64,000 bases of DNA from Rhodomicrobium sp. Az07 (GCF_018619475.1 NZ_JAHFZG010000012.1:50441-114440); one strand, 5' to 3'. Counted from the first letter of the stretch, positions 27,391 through 37,049 are shown. Translations and numbers: made by a program. The notes: generated by a model not told the origin, from the letters alone.

Positions 27391-28995
27391 CTACGGCTCA
27401 CCCAGCGCGGTTCTCGCGGGCGGTAATATATCGCGAGCGACCCGAAAGCCGAGCATCGGGGCGCCGATATCGGCGAATTCCCGTGCGCGCGCGGAAAACC
27501 GGGCCGCGTCGCCTCGGATCGCTCCGCGCACCACCCGATAGGCGCAGTCACCGCCTGAAGCCGAGAGCCACGCCGCGCCATCGGCGGGCGCGCGGTCATA
27601 GTTCGCATGCCAGCAGTCCTCGACCCACTCGAAGACGGTGCCGGTGTGGAGGCCCCACGCATTCGCGCTGGTGACGCTCGCCCGCGCATAGCGCATGCGC
27701 CCTAACGGCCCCCCGCCCCCTAATTCCGGCATCGGGTCGAAAGGCAGGCGGTTTGCTTGATACGACCGGCCCAAGCGGTTGCGGTCGGAGGTCGCCCGCA
27801 GCGCATATTCCCATTCGGCCTCGCTGAGAAGCCGGTAGCGCCGCCCGGTGGTCTGACTCAACCAGTCGACATACCCTTTCGCGTCGAACCATGTGAGGCG
27901 CGTCGCCGGAACGGTCGGCCCGACGGCGAGAAGCGAGGACAATGTAAGCCTGCACACGCCAGCGTCCACGCAGGCGCGCCAGTTCCCGGCCGAGATCACC
28001 CGCTTCGAGATCGCGAGCGGCTTTTTGATAACGACGCGATGGGCCGGCGCCTCCTCGGGACGGTAGCCCGCGCTTTCCGGGCGGGCGCCGACGACCGCCT
28101 GCCCGGCGGGGATCACGACCATCTCGGGGCAATGAGCGCAATCCGAAAAGCTTTCCCGCTGGCCGTTGCCCGGTTCGAACTGTCGCACGACTTCGCGGGC
28201 GGGCAGGCCGGTCGGCACATCCAGCACGCCGCCAACGGAAGACGGCACCTTCCTTGCGGCGGCGTTCGACCGGGGATCGGCCGCCAACGGCACGGGCCGA
28301 TCGGGCACAGCCGCGACGGCGCGCGGTTCGACCGAAGGCTCGCTTGCCGATTCAATGCCGGTGGTGCTTGGCGCAAGCGGCTTTTCGGCGGCGGGCTTTT
28401 CGATCGCCGCCGTTCGCCGGATCACCGTTTCAGCCGGAGCGGAGGGCGCAGGAGCTATCACCGGCGACGGCGACACCGGTTGCGCGGCCTCCGAGGAAGC
28501 CGCCTGCGGCTTCGTGGCGGATGCCGCGTTGTCCGTGCGTTCGGCCGCCACCTGCTCGACGCTCCCCTCGGCCTGCGTCAGGGTCTCGTGTGCGTGCCTG
28601 TCGGATTTCGTCGCGGCGATGCGGAGGGAATCCTGCGATTTCTGGCCGTCCTTCGTTCCGCCGAAGTAGAAGACGCCGCCAACCATGAGAGCCGCGACAA
28701 CGACCCCCGCCGCAACGCCCGCGACGAAGGCGTTCGGGCGCAAGCGCTCGCCAAACGCGGTCAACTGCCTCCCTTGAGACAATTCCTCGTCATAGGCCGC
28801 GCGGCGCTCGGGATCCTTCAGGGTTTCATAGGCTTCCGTGAAGCGCCTGAAGTCGAGGTCGGACGCCACGCCCGAGGCCTGCTGGCTGTCGGGATGATAT
28901 TTCTTGGCGAGCGCGCGAAAGGCCTGACGGATTTCGACGTCGGTCGCTTCTCTCTTGACGCCGAGAATGCTGTAAAAATCGGGCTCACCGTTCAT
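27391..28995 (-). CDS. DnaJ domain - membrane segment - SUMF1-like domain fusion protein
   Basis: A 534-residue protein. Residues 5-70 are a J domain with intact HPD (34-36), predicted to stimulate a DnaK ATPase. One membrane segment follows at about 88-110. A long Ala/Pro/Ser-rich linker (about 115-285) leads to a formylglycine-generating-enzyme-like (SUMF1) domain from about 290 (MVVIPAGQAVVGARPE, FDAKGYVDWLSQTTGRRYRLLSEAEWEYALR) to the end. The catalytic cysteine pair of true FGE is not seen near the C-terminal RGAIRGDAARFSARARE segment, so the domain is probably a binding module. Start chosen at 28995; an in-frame ATG 24 bases upstream is possible. Confidence 0.8.
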   Translation of the reverse strand: MNGEPDFYSILGVKREATDVEIRQAFRALAKKYHPDSQQASGVASDLDFRRFTEAYETLKDPERRAAYDEELSQGRQLTAFGERLRPNAFVAGVAAGVVVAALMVGGVFYFGGTKDGQKSQDSLRIAATKSDRHAHETLTQAEGSVEQVAAERTDNAASATKPQAASSEAAQPVSPSPVIAPAPSAPAETVIRRTAAIEKPAAEKPLAPSTTGIESASEPSVEPRAVAAVPDRPVPLAADPRSNAAARKVPSSVGGVLDVPTGLPAREVVRQFEPGNGQRESFSDCAHCPEMVVIPAGQAVVGARPESAGYRPEEAPAHRVVIKKPLAISKRVISAGNWRACVDAGVCRLTLSSLLAVGPTVPATRLTWFDAKGYVDWLSQTTGRRYRLLSEAEWEYALRATSDRNRLGRSYQANRLPFDPMPELGGGGPLGRMRYARASVTSANAWGLHTGTVFEWVEDCWHANYDRAPADGAAWLSASGGDCAYRVVRGAIRGDAARFSARAREFADIGAPMLGFRVARDILPPARTALGEP

Positions 28996-29373
28996 GGCGT
29001 GATTGCCTGACCGCCACATTATGATTTCGCACGCCTTCGGGCTGAGGCGCGCCGATATAGGGTAGGACGCCGTCTAGGGCAATGATGGGGCGCATTTGCG
29101 GCAACCCCCGGGCCGTCTCGGGAGAAATCATGCGGTCGCTTTTCGGGCTCACGTCGTAAACCAAAGCGCCTCTCGCGTTGTGCTTTTCGCAATCCGGGGG
29201 GCGCCCGGCCTCGCAGCGTGAGGTCGCAAAAAGAACGCCGGCACGGCGCGCCATGCCGACATTGAAAGCTAACGCCGAGAGGCACCCGCTGCGGCGCCCT
29301 GACAATAGAGCCTACAGTGTCGCCCCGCCTGGCGTGAGCAAGGCAAACCGTCTTGCCCCGCCAGATGAAAGCT
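28996..29373. other. Gap between the fusion gene and a small membrane gene
   Basis: About 380 bases without a supported gene or clear hairpin. It should contain the promoter of the J-domain fusion gene on the minus strand. Confidence 0.35.
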
Positions 29374-29553
29374 TTAGAACAGCTTCGAAATAGCGACCAG
29401 CCCGAGAGCCAGAAGAAGGGCCTTCGCCGCACCGTCCGGATTGAAGCTGACGACAAGACTGTTAACGAAATCGATCGGAGCGATGAGAGTGTTATATCCG
29501 ACAAGCGCGGCAATGACGATGCCGATCAGCCAGAGCAAGTAACTGAGATTCAT
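29374..29553 (-). CDS. Small membrane protein, unknown
   Basis: A 58-59 residue protein with two hydrophobic stretches (LSYLLWLIGIVIAALVGY and AAKALLLALGLVAISKLF) joined by a short polar loop. The ATG at 29553 is preceded by GGGGGAC, a good ribosome site, which is the main argument that it is real. No family is recognised. It follows the transhydrogenase operon on the same strand, separated by a hairpin. Confidence 0.6.
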   Translation of the reverse strand: MNLSYLLWLIGIVIAALVGYNTLIAPIDFVNSLVVSFNPDGAAKALLLALGLVAISKLF

Positions 29554-29610
29554 TGTAGTCCCCCAAATCTTTTGACGGCGGGCAAAACGCAGCAATACCA
29601 GCCGAAAGCT

Positions 29611-29639
29611 AAAGAAAGCGCCCCCTGTTTACAAGGGGC
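29611..29639 (-). terminator. Probable terminator of the pnt operon
   Basis: GCCCC(T) pairs with GGGGC (29620-29625 with 29635-29639) around a ten-base loop, followed on the minus strand by GCTTTCTTTAGCTTT. It lies about 115 bases after the pntB stop. Confidence 0.5.
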
Positions 29640-29752
29640 ATGACGCCACAAATCATCCGTATGCACCGGTGATCCCCGGATTCGGATGACGCAGCCTGTT
29701 CCCGCTGGTGGACAGGCGCGGCACCATGACCGCCGCGCCCCGATTTCCCCGT

Positions 29753-31147
29753 TTAGATCGCCTTGACGATTTCTTCGGTCATCTTCTTGGCGTCACCGAA
29801 AAGCATCATCGTGTTGTCGCGGTAGAACAGCGTGTTGTCGATGCCTGCATAGCCGGAAGACAATGACCGTTTGATGAACATCACGGTGCCCGCCTTCCAC
29901 ACTTCGAGCACTGGCATGCCGTAGATCGGGGACGTCGGGTCTTCCTTCGCGGCCGGGTTCGTCACGTCGTTCGCGCCGATGACGAACGCCACGTCCGCTT
30001 GCGCGAATTCCGAGTTGATGTCCTCAAGCTCGAACACCTCGTCGTAAGGCACGTTCGCTTCCGCGAGCAGCACGTTCATGTGGCCCGGCATGCGGCCCGC
30101 GACAGGGTGAATCGCATATTTCACCTCGACGCCGGCCTCCTTCAGCTTGTCGGCCATCTCGCGAAGCGCGTGCTGCGCCTGCGCCACCGCCATGCCGTAG
30201 CCGGGCACGATGATGACCTTCGACGAGTTCTTGAGGATGAACGCCGCGTCGTCGGCCGAGCCTTGCTTGACGGGTCGCTGCTCCGTCGCACCGCCCGCCG
30301 CCGAGGTCTCGCCGCCGAAGCCGCCGAGGATCACCGAGATGAACGAGCGGTTCATGCCCTTGCACATGATGTACGACAGGATCGCGCCCGACGAGCCGAC
30401 AAGCGCGCCGGTGATGATGAGCGCGGTGTTCGACAGCGTGAAGCCGATGCCCGCCGCCGCCCAGCCGGAGTAAGAGTTCAGCATCGAGACGACAACCGGC
30501 ATGTCCGCGCCGCCGATGGGCACGATCAAGAGGATGCCGAACACGAACGATGCCGCCGCGATGGCCCAGAACAGCCTCGTGTCCTGCGTCTGCACGAACA
30601 GCACGATCATGACGATGACGCCCACCGCCAGCGCGAGGTTGATCAGGTGGCGCGCGGGCAAGAGGATCGGCTTGCCCGACATGTTGCCGTTGAGCTTGGC
30701 GAACGCGATGAGCGAGCCGGAAAACGTGATCGCGCCGATGGCGACGCCGAGCGTCATTTCGATGAGGCTTTGCGCGTAGACCGCGCCGGGCGTGCCGATG
30801 CCGAAGGCTTCCGGCGCGTAGAGCGCGGCAGCGGCGACGAACACGGCGGCGAGGCCGACGAGACTGTGGAACGCCGCGACGAGCTGCGGCATGGCCGTCA
30901 TGGCGATCCGCCGCGCCGCGATGGCGCCGATGCCGCCGCCGAGTGCGATGCCGCCCGCGATCAGCGCCCAGCTTTCCGTCGTTTCAGGATGGGCGACACC
31001 GAGCGTGGTGGCGGTGGCGATGGCCATGCCGATCATGCCGAAGGTATTGCCCTGCCGCGAAGTCTCGGGCGAGGAAAGCCCGCGCAGCGCGAGGATGAAC
31101 AGCACGCCGGAGGCGAGGTAAAGGAGAGCAACCAGACTCGGGTTCAT
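29753..31147 (-). CDS. pntB: NAD(P) transhydrogenase subunit beta
   Basis: A 464-residue inner-membrane protein. The N-terminal part has about nine membrane helices (domain II); the C-terminal domain III binds NADP(H), with VIIVPGYGMAVAQAQ as its dinucleotide loop and VIGANDVTNPAAKED as the conserved NADP-binding segment. Together with PntA it reduces NADP+ with NADH at the expense of the proton gradient. Last gene of the operon; its ATG overlaps the pntAb stop codon. Confidence 0.95.
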   Translation of the reverse strand: MNPSLVALLYLASGVLFILALRGLSSPETSRQGNTFGMIGMAIATATTLGVAHPETTESWALIAGGIALGGGIGAIAARRIAMTAMPQLVAAFHSLVGLAAVFVAAAALYAPEAFGIGTPGAVYAQSLIEMTLGVAIGAITFSGSLIAFAKLNGNMSGKPILLPARHLINLALAVGVIVMIVLFVQTQDTRLFWAIAAASFVFGILLIVPIGGADMPVVVSMLNSYSGWAAAGIGFTLSNTALIITGALVGSSGAILSYIMCKGMNRSFISVILGGFGGETSAAGGATEQRPVKQGSADDAAFILKNSSKVIIVPGYGMAVAQAQHALREMADKLKEAGVEVKYAIHPVAGRMPGHMNVLLAEANVPYDEVFELEDINSEFAQADVAFVIGANDVTNPAAKEDPTSPIYGMPVLEVWKAGTVMFIKRSLSSGYAGIDNTLFYRDNTMMLFGDAKKMTEEIVKAI

Positions 31148-31569
31148 CAGCGCTCACCCTTCTTTTCTTTTTTCTTGTACATGGCGAGCATGCGGCTCGT
31201 GACGAGGAAGCCGCCGAAGATGTTCACCGAGGCCATGACGAGCGCGAGGAAGCCGAACAGCTTCGCCCAGAATGTGCCGGCGGTGGAGATCACGTCCGCC
31301 GCCTCGACGCCAACCGCCAGCAGCGCGCCCACGACGATCACCGAGGAAATCGCGTTCGTGACCGACATCAGCGGCGTATGCAGCGCGGGCGTCACGCTCC
31401 ACACCACGTAATAGCCGACGAAGATCGCCATCACGAAGATGGACAATTCGTAGACGAAGGGCGAAACGCCGTGCGAGCCTTCGGAGGCCGCCCACGCCGC
31501 GCCGGGCGCGAGCATCGTCAGCGCCGCAAGGCCGAGGCCCGCGAGCGCCGGGTAAAGCTTGGTTTTCAT
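31147..31569 (-). CDS. pntAb: NAD(P) transhydrogenase subunit alpha part 2
   Basis: A 140-residue membrane protein, the split-off C-terminal membrane part of the alpha subunit as usual in alphaproteobacteria. Hydrophobic helices include FVYELSIFVMAIFVGYYVVW (about residues 39-58), LHTPLMSVTNAISSVIVVGAL and FLALVMASVNIFGGFLV. The ATG at 31569 shares a base with the stop of pntAa (TGATG), so the genes are translationally coupled. Confidence 0.93.
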   Translation of the reverse strand: MKTKLYPALAGLGLAALTMLAPGAAWAASEGSHGVSPFVYELSIFVMAIFVGYYVVWSVTPALHTPLMSVTNAISSVIVVGALLAVGVEAADVISTAGTFWAKLFGFLALVMASVNIFGGFLVTSRMLAMYKKKEKKGER

Positions 31570-32705
31570 CAGGCACCTCCCTTGAGGCGCGGATGCACGA
31601 TCTGGCCGTCTTTGGCGATCAGCGTGCCCGCGATGATTTCGTCGTCCCACTTGATGGCGAGCTTGCCTTCCTTCTTGTCGACCAGCGGTTCGAGGAAGGC
31701 ATAGAGGTTGCGCGCGTAGAGCGCCGAGGCGTTGCCCGGCACCTGCCCCGCGAGGTTCGTCTGCCCCATGATGGTGACGCCCGCATGCTCGACGATCTGG
31801 CCGGGCACCGTGCCTTCCACATTGCCGCCGCGTTCCGCCGCAAGGTCCACGATCACGGAGCCGGGCTTCATGCTCTCGACCATCTCGCGCGTGACAAGGC
31901 GCGGCGCGGGGCGGCCGGGAATGAGCGCCGTGGTGATGACCACGTCCTGCGCGGCGATGTGGCTGGCGATCAGCGCCGCCTGCTTCTTCTTGTATTCGTC
32001 CGACATTTCCTTGGCGTAGCCGCCAGCGGTTTCAGCCGCCTTGAACTCCTCGTCCTCGACCGCGATGAACTTCGCGGCAAGGCTCGCAACCTGTTCCTTC
32101 GCGGCGGGGCGAACGTCGGTTGCGGAGATCACCGCGCCCATGCGGCGCGCCGTCGCGATGGCCTGAAGGCCCGCCACACCCGCACCCATGACGAAGACGC
32201 GGGCGGCCGGAACCGTGCCCGCCGCCGTCATCATCATCGGGAAGGCGCGGCCGAAATGCGCCGCAGCGTCGATCACGGCCTTGTAGCCCGCAAGGTTCGA
32301 CTGCGACGAAAGGACGTCCATCGACTGCGCGCGCGTGATGCGGGGAATGAACTCCATCGCAAACGCCGAGACGCCCTTCGCCGCGAGCGCTTCGAGCCCG
32401 TCGCGTGCGCCGAACGGGTCGAGCATGGCGACGACGATGGCGCCGGGCTTCAACGCGGCGAGTTCCTCCGCCGAGGGGCGGCCGACTTTCAGGAGCACGT
32501 CGGCTTCGCGCACCGCATCCGCCGCGCTTTCGACGATGTCGGCGCCAGCCTCGGCAAACAGCCTGTCAGGCAGAAACGACCGGTCGCCCGCGCCAGCCTG
32601 AAACACGACGCGCGCGCCGAGACCTTTGAATTTTTTGGTGGTTTCAGGAGACAAGGCGACCCGCGTTTCGCCCTCTCCCTCCCGGGTTACGGAGATTGTG
32701 ATCAT
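31569..32705 (-). CDS. pntAa: NAD(P) transhydrogenase subunit alpha part 1
   Basis: A 378-residue soluble NAD(H)-binding domain I, related to alanine dehydrogenase. The start ITISVTREGEGETRVALSPE and the Rossmann loop VFVMGAGVAGLQAIATARRMGA (about residues 170-191) are diagnostic, as is RPAPRLVTREMVESMKPGSVIVDLA. First gene of pntAa-pntAb-pntB. Confidence 0.95.
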   Translation of the reverse strand: MITISVTREGEGETRVALSPETTKKFKGLGARVVFQAGAGDRSFLPDRLFAEAGADIVESAADAVREADVLLKVGRPSAEELAALKPGAIVVAMLDPFGARDGLEALAAKGVSAFAMEFIPRITRAQSMDVLSSQSNLAGYKAVIDAAAHFGRAFPMMMTAAGTVPAARVFVMGAGVAGLQAIATARRMGAVISATDVRPAAKEQVASLAAKFIAVEDEEFKAAETAGGYAKEMSDEYKKKQAALIASHIAAQDVVITTALIPGRPAPRLVTREMVESMKPGSVIVDLAAERGGNVEGTVPGQIVEHAGVTIMGQTNLAGQVPGNASALYARNLYAFLEPLVDKKEGKLAIKWDDEIIAGTLIAKDGQIVHPRLKGGA

Positions 32706-33027
32706 GAGCCTATTGGAACGTTGGGGCTTCGATTAGGACCGTCGCCGCACCGCTGCGGCATGGCGACAACCGCACCAGACTTGTCACAGATTGTCTCTAG
32801 CTTATGCCGACACCGTTCGAGGTCGACATATCCACGGTCTCAACCGCTTTCGTTCGATCCCCGTTCATCGCCGGACCCCTCTTTTTGTTAGCCGAACATT
32901 TACACAAGTTTCTGCGACCGCCAAGTGTTGAACTCTGTATGCGCCATGCTAAATGAGCGCGCCATTGCCCAAATGGCTAGCATCGCGGCGCGGCGAAGCG
33001 CGCGAAACCGGGGGAGTTTTATTGCGT
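32706..33027. other. Divergent promoter region of pnt and an exported-protein gene
   Basis: About 320 bases between divergent genes. The pnt promoter (minus) is not obvious. A candidate plus-strand promoter is TTGAAC (32928-32933), 16 bases, TAAATG (32950-32955), about 70 bases before the downstream start codon. No other feature seen. Confidence 0.35.
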
Positions 33028-33636
33028 ATGTCTAATTTCGATCGGAGTGTGAGCATCGTCCGTGGCGTGATGATTTCGCTCGGTTTTTCCATGGCGTTCG
33101 CGGGGGGAGCGTATGCGGAAGACGAAGGCGAGAAAGCCAAGCTGGCGCAATGCGCGAAAGACCTGTGTTCGATCATCGTCTCGAAGGACGCGAACGGGCC
33201 GGACGTGACCTGCGACGTCACCAAGACGTGGCAGAAAGAGGAAATCCAGAAAGGCGCCGAACAGAAGAAACTGTCCTGGGGCCAGGGCTCGGCGAAGTGC
33301 AGCGCCAAACTCAGCGTGAAGCGCGCCGATATCGTCGCTTCGCTCACGAAGCCCGTTCATGAGCTGAAAATCGAGAAGCAGGCGGTGTCCTGCGAGATCG
33401 GCGAAAGCAAATATCCGATCAGCGCCACGCTCGCGCCCGAGCTGAAGTTCAAGGATGGCGCGTCGACGAACGCAGCGCTGCACATCAACGACATCCAGGG
33501 TGCAACGCTGATCAAGGGCGCGGTCTGGACGGCCGCGACCCTCGAACAGAATTTCGGCCTGTTCGAAAAGGATCTGGTGCGCGAGATCAATCGCTTCGTC
33601 TCGAAGGAGTGCCCGAAGATCCTCGAAGCGAAGTAG
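33028..33636 (+). CDS. Exported protein of unknown function
   Basis: About 202 residues with a signal peptide (SIVRGVMISLGFSMAFAGGAYA) and a mature part rich in charged residues with six cysteines (AQCAKDLCSIIV, VTCDVTKTW, SAKCSAKL, AVSCEIGES, SKECPKI), an even number that could form disulfides in the periplasm. I know similar conserved exported proteins of Hyphomicrobiales, without function. The GGGGGAG site is 11 bases from the ATG used; a TTG six bases upstream is equally possible as a start. Confidence 0.7.
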   Translation: MSNFDRSVSIVRGVMISLGFSMAFAGGAYAEDEGEKAKLAQCAKDLCSIIVSKDANGPDVTCDVTKTWQKEEIQKGAEQKKLSWGQGSAKCSAKLSVKRADIVASLTKPVHELKIEKQAVSCEIGESKYPISATLAPELKFKDGASTNAALHINDIQGATLIKGAVWTAATLEQNFGLFEKDLVREINRFVSKECPKILEAK

Positions 33637-33993
33637 CTTCGAAGGACACAACCACGGGGATCGCGAAGCCGCGGTCTCCAACTCTCCCACCGCTTTTTTC
33701 GGCGCCGGAGATTGTCTGAGCGAGTCTCGCCCTTCAACCGCCAGCCCACCGCGTTAACGATCTTGACGGGAATGCGATGAGCAACAGGTCGGCGAGCAAC
33801 GACGATCACATTTCGACCACTGAAATCTGCAACCACAGGTCAGGGCAATCCTCACGTGGCAAACTGAGCTTTCGAACCGTGAGGCCGATGCGTCCCGCTT
33901 TTCGACCGGCTGAGATCGAAAGCGATTGACGCGCGGGACGAGCGGACGAACAAAGAGCCTCGGTCCTTCCTTGAGGAGGACAACTCGCATTGA
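33637..33993. other. Gap between two exported-protein genes
   Basis: About 360 bases. Apart from a GAGGAGG stretch close to the next start codon I see no gene, hairpin or repeat that stands out. Confidence 0.35.
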
Positions 33994-34755
33994 ATGCGTG
34001 GGATGACGTTGACGGTGAGGTTTTCGGCGGTCGGAAAGCGGAGAGATGGCGGGTGGCTCCTTGCCATCGCGGTCAGTCTCGTTTCGCTCGCGCTTGGCGC
34101 GAGCGCAGCCGAGGCGCAGCTTCTCGTGTCCCGCTATACAGTCCACATGGAGGGCGTCCGGGTTGGCCACGCGATCGTGCGCACGACCCTCGGCCCGGCC
34201 GACTACAAGGTCACGGTTTCGGCCGATGTCGGCCCGGTGCTTTCAAACACCAGGATCAACGGTGAGGCGACGGGCCTGCGCAACGGCTCGCATGTCACGC
34301 CGATGCGGTTCCGATTCGTGTCGTCGGGCGGCGAGGCGAGTTCGGTGAATTTCGCCGGCCCCGATGGCACGCCCGCCAGCGTCAATCCGCGCCTGCGTGG
34401 CGTTTTCGATCCGCTGTCGGCGATCGTTTTCGCCGCGCTCAACCCGCCCCCTCCCTCGGACGAGCCATGCAAGAGCCTGATCCCGATCATCCTCGCGCGC
34501 GCGCGTTTCGACATCGTGATGAGCCCGAAGCCCGGCGGCGCCGATCCGCGCTCGGAAATCATCGATTGCGACGCCTATTCGACCGTCAGCACGCCCGGCG
34601 CCAGCGGCGGCATCGGCGCGCAGAACGCCCGCTGGCAGATCGGCTTCAGCAAGGTTTCGCGTCCCGCGCTTTGGCTTGTCGAATATCTCGTGGTCCCGAC
34701 CTCGAACGGCACGATGACCATCAGCCGCGAGGAAACGAACATTTCCGCTTCGTAG
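33994..34755 (+). CDS. Exported DUF3108-type protein
   Basis: A 253-residue protein with a signal peptide (WLLAIAVSLVSLALGASAAEA) and a beta-rich mature domain with the pattern of DUF3108 proteins: YTVHMEGVRVGHAIVRTTL at the start of the mature part, then DPLSAIVFAA in the middle. Function is unknown; homologues are periplasmic or outer-membrane associated. It converges with the CAP-domain gene 32 bases away. Confidence 0.7.
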   Translation: MRGMTLTVRFSAVGKRRDGGWLLAIAVSLVSLALGASAAEAQLLVSRYTVHMEGVRVGHAIVRTTLGPADYKVTVSADVGPVLSNTRINGEATGLRNGSHVTPMRFRFVSSGGEASSVNFAGPDGTPASVNPRLRGVFDPLSAIVFAALNPPPPSDEPCKSLIPIILARARFDIVMSPKPGGADPRSEIIDCDAYSTVSTPGASGGIGAQNARWQIGFSKVSRPALWLVEYLVVPTSNGTMTISREETNISAS

Positions 34756-34787
34756 GCAGACGAGACGCACGAACGCAGCCGCTCCCG

Positions 34788-35393
34788 CTACTGGTGGCTC
34801 GGCTTCGGCCGGGGTTGCGCCGCTGGCGCTTTCTTCGGCGCGACCTTTTGCGTCACCTTCGTCACAAAGGGCTTCGGCTTCGGTGCGCAATCCGCCGTGC
34901 CGAACACCTGCACCATGCGGAACACCACGCGGTCGCCCTGTCGCCATGCCGCGATGCCGACGCCCACATTTTTGCCCTTGCCGAGCAGGTTCGCGTTGTG
35001 GCCCGGCGACTTCTTCCAGGCGTCCATCGCCTTCCTCGACGCCTCCGCCTCAGTCATCGGATTCGGCCTGCGCCAGCCGCCCCACATGTTCTCGGCAACG
35101 AAGCAGTAATTGTAGCCGGTCGCGCGAACGCGGATCGCCGGCGACCTGCCGTCTGCCGTGTGGCCGACGCCTTCCGTCGGGGCAAGGTAGCGGGCGTAAG
35201 CGGTCGCGGCCGCCTCAAGCTGCGGATGGCTCGAAACCGGAGGAAGGCCCTTCGCGGCGCGCCATGCGTTGGTTTCGGCGATCACGGCGCGGCTCACCGC
35301 CGCTCGGTCGAGCGGATAATCCTGTGCGTGAGCCGAGGAAAGACCGCCCCCTGCCGTCGCTGCGAGAGCGACGAGAAAAAATCTCGACGACAT
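34788..35393 (-). CDS. Exported CAP/SCP (YkwD-like) domain protein
   Basis: About 201 residues: signal peptide (FFLVALAATAGGGLSSAHA) and a CAP domain with the recognisable segments AVIAETNAWRAAKGLPPVSSHPQL (helix 1, about residues 37-60), RYLAPTEGVGHTADGRSP and WKKSPGHNANLLGKGKNVGVG. The C-terminal 40 residues are Lys/Pro-rich. CAP proteins are secreted and their bacterial role is mostly unknown. The start at 35393 puts the signal peptide at the N-terminus; an in-frame ATG at 35444 would add 17 residues. Confidence 0.8.
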   Translation of the reverse strand: MSSRFFLVALAATAGGGLSSAHAQDYPLDRAAVSRAVIAETNAWRAAKGLPPVSSHPQLEAAATAYARYLAPTEGVGHTADGRSPAIRVRATGYNYCFVAENMWGGWRRPNPMTEAEASRKAMDAWKKSPGHNANLLGKGKNVGVGIAAWRQGDRVVFRMVQVFGTADCAPKPKPFVTKVTQKVAPKKAPAAQPRPKPSHQ

Positions 35394-35573
35394 CGATGCT
35401 CGCTTGCTCCCCGTTTTGCGCTCGTCGAGCTTTCGCGCTGACATCGCAAAAGCCGCGCGCCGGGGGTGTCCCGCAGCGCCGACACATCCCTAACGCGAGT
35501 CGGTTTGTGAGCAAATACTGGGAGCGTTCGAAGTGTGCAAGCCGGGAAGGAAGACGCGCAGCTTCGGCCGCAC

Positions 35574-36389
35574 CTACTCGCCGACCTCGGCTTCCATGCG
35601 CTTCTTCTCCTCGGCTGCGCGCTGGCGTTCCACGAAGCGCACCGAGATGATGGAAAGCTCATAAAGCAGCAGCGTCGGGATAGCGAGGCCAACCTGGCTC
35701 ATTACATCGGGCGGCGTCAGCACGGCGGCGACGGCGAAGATCGAAACCACGGCATAACGCCATTGCTTGCGCAGCCAGCCCGATGTGACGATTCCGGCGC
35801 GCGCGAGCACCGTCAGGATGACCGGAAGCTGGAAACACAGGCCGAAGGCGAGAATAAGCGACGTGATAAGGGTCAGATATTCGCTGACGCGCGCCGTCAG
35901 CTGGATTTGAACCTGCTGGTCGGCTCCCGTCTGTTGCATGGACAGGAAGAACGTCATCGCGAGCGGCATCACGATGAAGAAAACGAGCGCGCCGCCGAGC
36001 AGGAAGAGAATGGGAGTCGCGATGAGATAGGGCATGAAGGCGCGGCGTTCGTTTTTGTAAAGGCCGGGCGCAACGAACATATAGAGCTGCGAGGCGATCA
36101 GCGGAAAAGCGAGCACGATGGCGCCGAAGAAGGCCACCCGCACCTGTGTGAAGAAGAACTCCTGTGGCGCGGTATAGATCATGTCGATCTGCGTATCGCC
36201 ACCGACCGCGAGGCGGTACGGGATCAGCAGAAAATTATAGATGTACTGCGCGAACGCGTAGCAGAAGAAGAACAGTACGACGAGCGCGATGACGCAATAG
36301 ATCAGCCGACGCCTAAGCTCGATCAGATGATCGATAAGCGGCGCTTTCGACTGATCGAGATCGTCCTGTTCTGGTTGGGCCACGGCCAT
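35574..36389 (-). CDS. tatC: Twin-arginine translocase subunit TatC
   Basis: A 271-residue protein with six membrane segments. PLIDHLIELRRRLIYCVIAL at the N-terminus and FVAPGLYKNERRAFMPYL in the first cytoplasmic loop are the family signatures that contact the twin-arginine signal. It forms the receptor complex with TatB for export of folded, often cofactor-containing proteins. Last gene of tatA-tatB-tatC. Confidence 0.96.
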   Translation of the reverse strand: MAVAQPEQDDLDQSKAPLIDHLIELRRRLIYCVIALVVLFFFCYAFAQYIYNFLLIPYRLAVGGDTQIDMIYTAPQEFFFTQVRVAFFGAIVLAFPLIASQLYMFVAPGLYKNERRAFMPYLIATPILFLLGGALVFFIVMPLAMTFFLSMQQTGADQQVQIQLTARVSEYLTLITSLILAFGLCFQLPVILTVLARAGIVTSGWLRKQWRYAVVSIFAVAAVLTPPDVMSQVGLAIPTLLLYELSIISVRFVERQRAAEEKKRMEAEVGE

Positions 36390-36399
36390 ATGGGAATGC

Positions 36400-37011
36400 T
36401 CAGGCGGCTGGAGCTATGCGGTCTTTGGCGGGATCGCTCGCTGCGGCTTGCGGCTCCAAAGGCTTTGCGGGAATGGCTTGATTTACGGGCGCGGACGCTG
36501 CCGCCGTCGGTTCGGCACTCGGTTTTTCGGAAACGACCGCCTTTGGCACAGGCGCGGACTCGGCAAATGTCAGAGGTGGCGCGCTGTCGACTTGTGCGGG
36601 CGGGATCGCCGCCGGGGCGGCCGCTGAAGCAGCGGGAGGGGGCGTGGTGCTCTGGCCGTCAACCTCGTTCGCCGTCTTCGCGGCGTCGGCACCCTGTGGC
36701 GCTCCGCCCTGCGGCTGTTCCGGCGCTTGCGCGGGCTTGGAATAATCGTGTTCGATGGCGCGCTTGATGCTGTCCTTCAACTGCCCGGCCGGGTTGAGGG
36801 CGCGGAAGTCGTGAAGGTTCTTCTGAAGATCCTGATAGCCGCCTTCGCGCATCGAGTCGTCGAACTGGCGGCGGAAGTCGTCCGCATGGTTGCGGATCTT
36901 CCGCACGAAGCGGCCGAGCGTGTGCAGCATGCCCGGCAGTTCCTTCGGGCCGATGAAGATCAGCGCGACGACCGCAATCAGGAGAAGCTCAGACCACGCG
37001 ATATCCAACAT
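36400..37011 (-). CDS. tatB: Twin-arginine translocase subunit TatB
   Basis: A 203-residue protein: N-terminal membrane helix with the E/GP hinge (MLDIAWSELLLIAVVALIF then IGPKELPG), an amphipathic helix and a long Ala/Pro-rich C-terminal tail. Length and the DIAWSE opening mark it as TatB rather than TatA. Located between tatA and tatC, 10 bases before tatC. Confidence 0.95.
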   Translation of the reverse strand: MLDIAWSELLLIAVVALIFIGPKELPGMLHTLGRFVRKIRNHADDFRRQFDDSMREGGYQDLQKNLHDFRALNPAGQLKDSIKRAIEHDYSKPAQAPEQPQGGAPQGADAAKTANEVDGQSTTPPPAASAAAPAAIPPAQVDSAPPLTFAESAPVPKAVVSEKPSAEPTAAASAPVNQAIPAKPLEPQAAASDPAKDRIAPAA

Positions 37012-37049
37012 TCTGCCCCTTCGCCCTCAAAGCGCAATCAACGGCTAAC

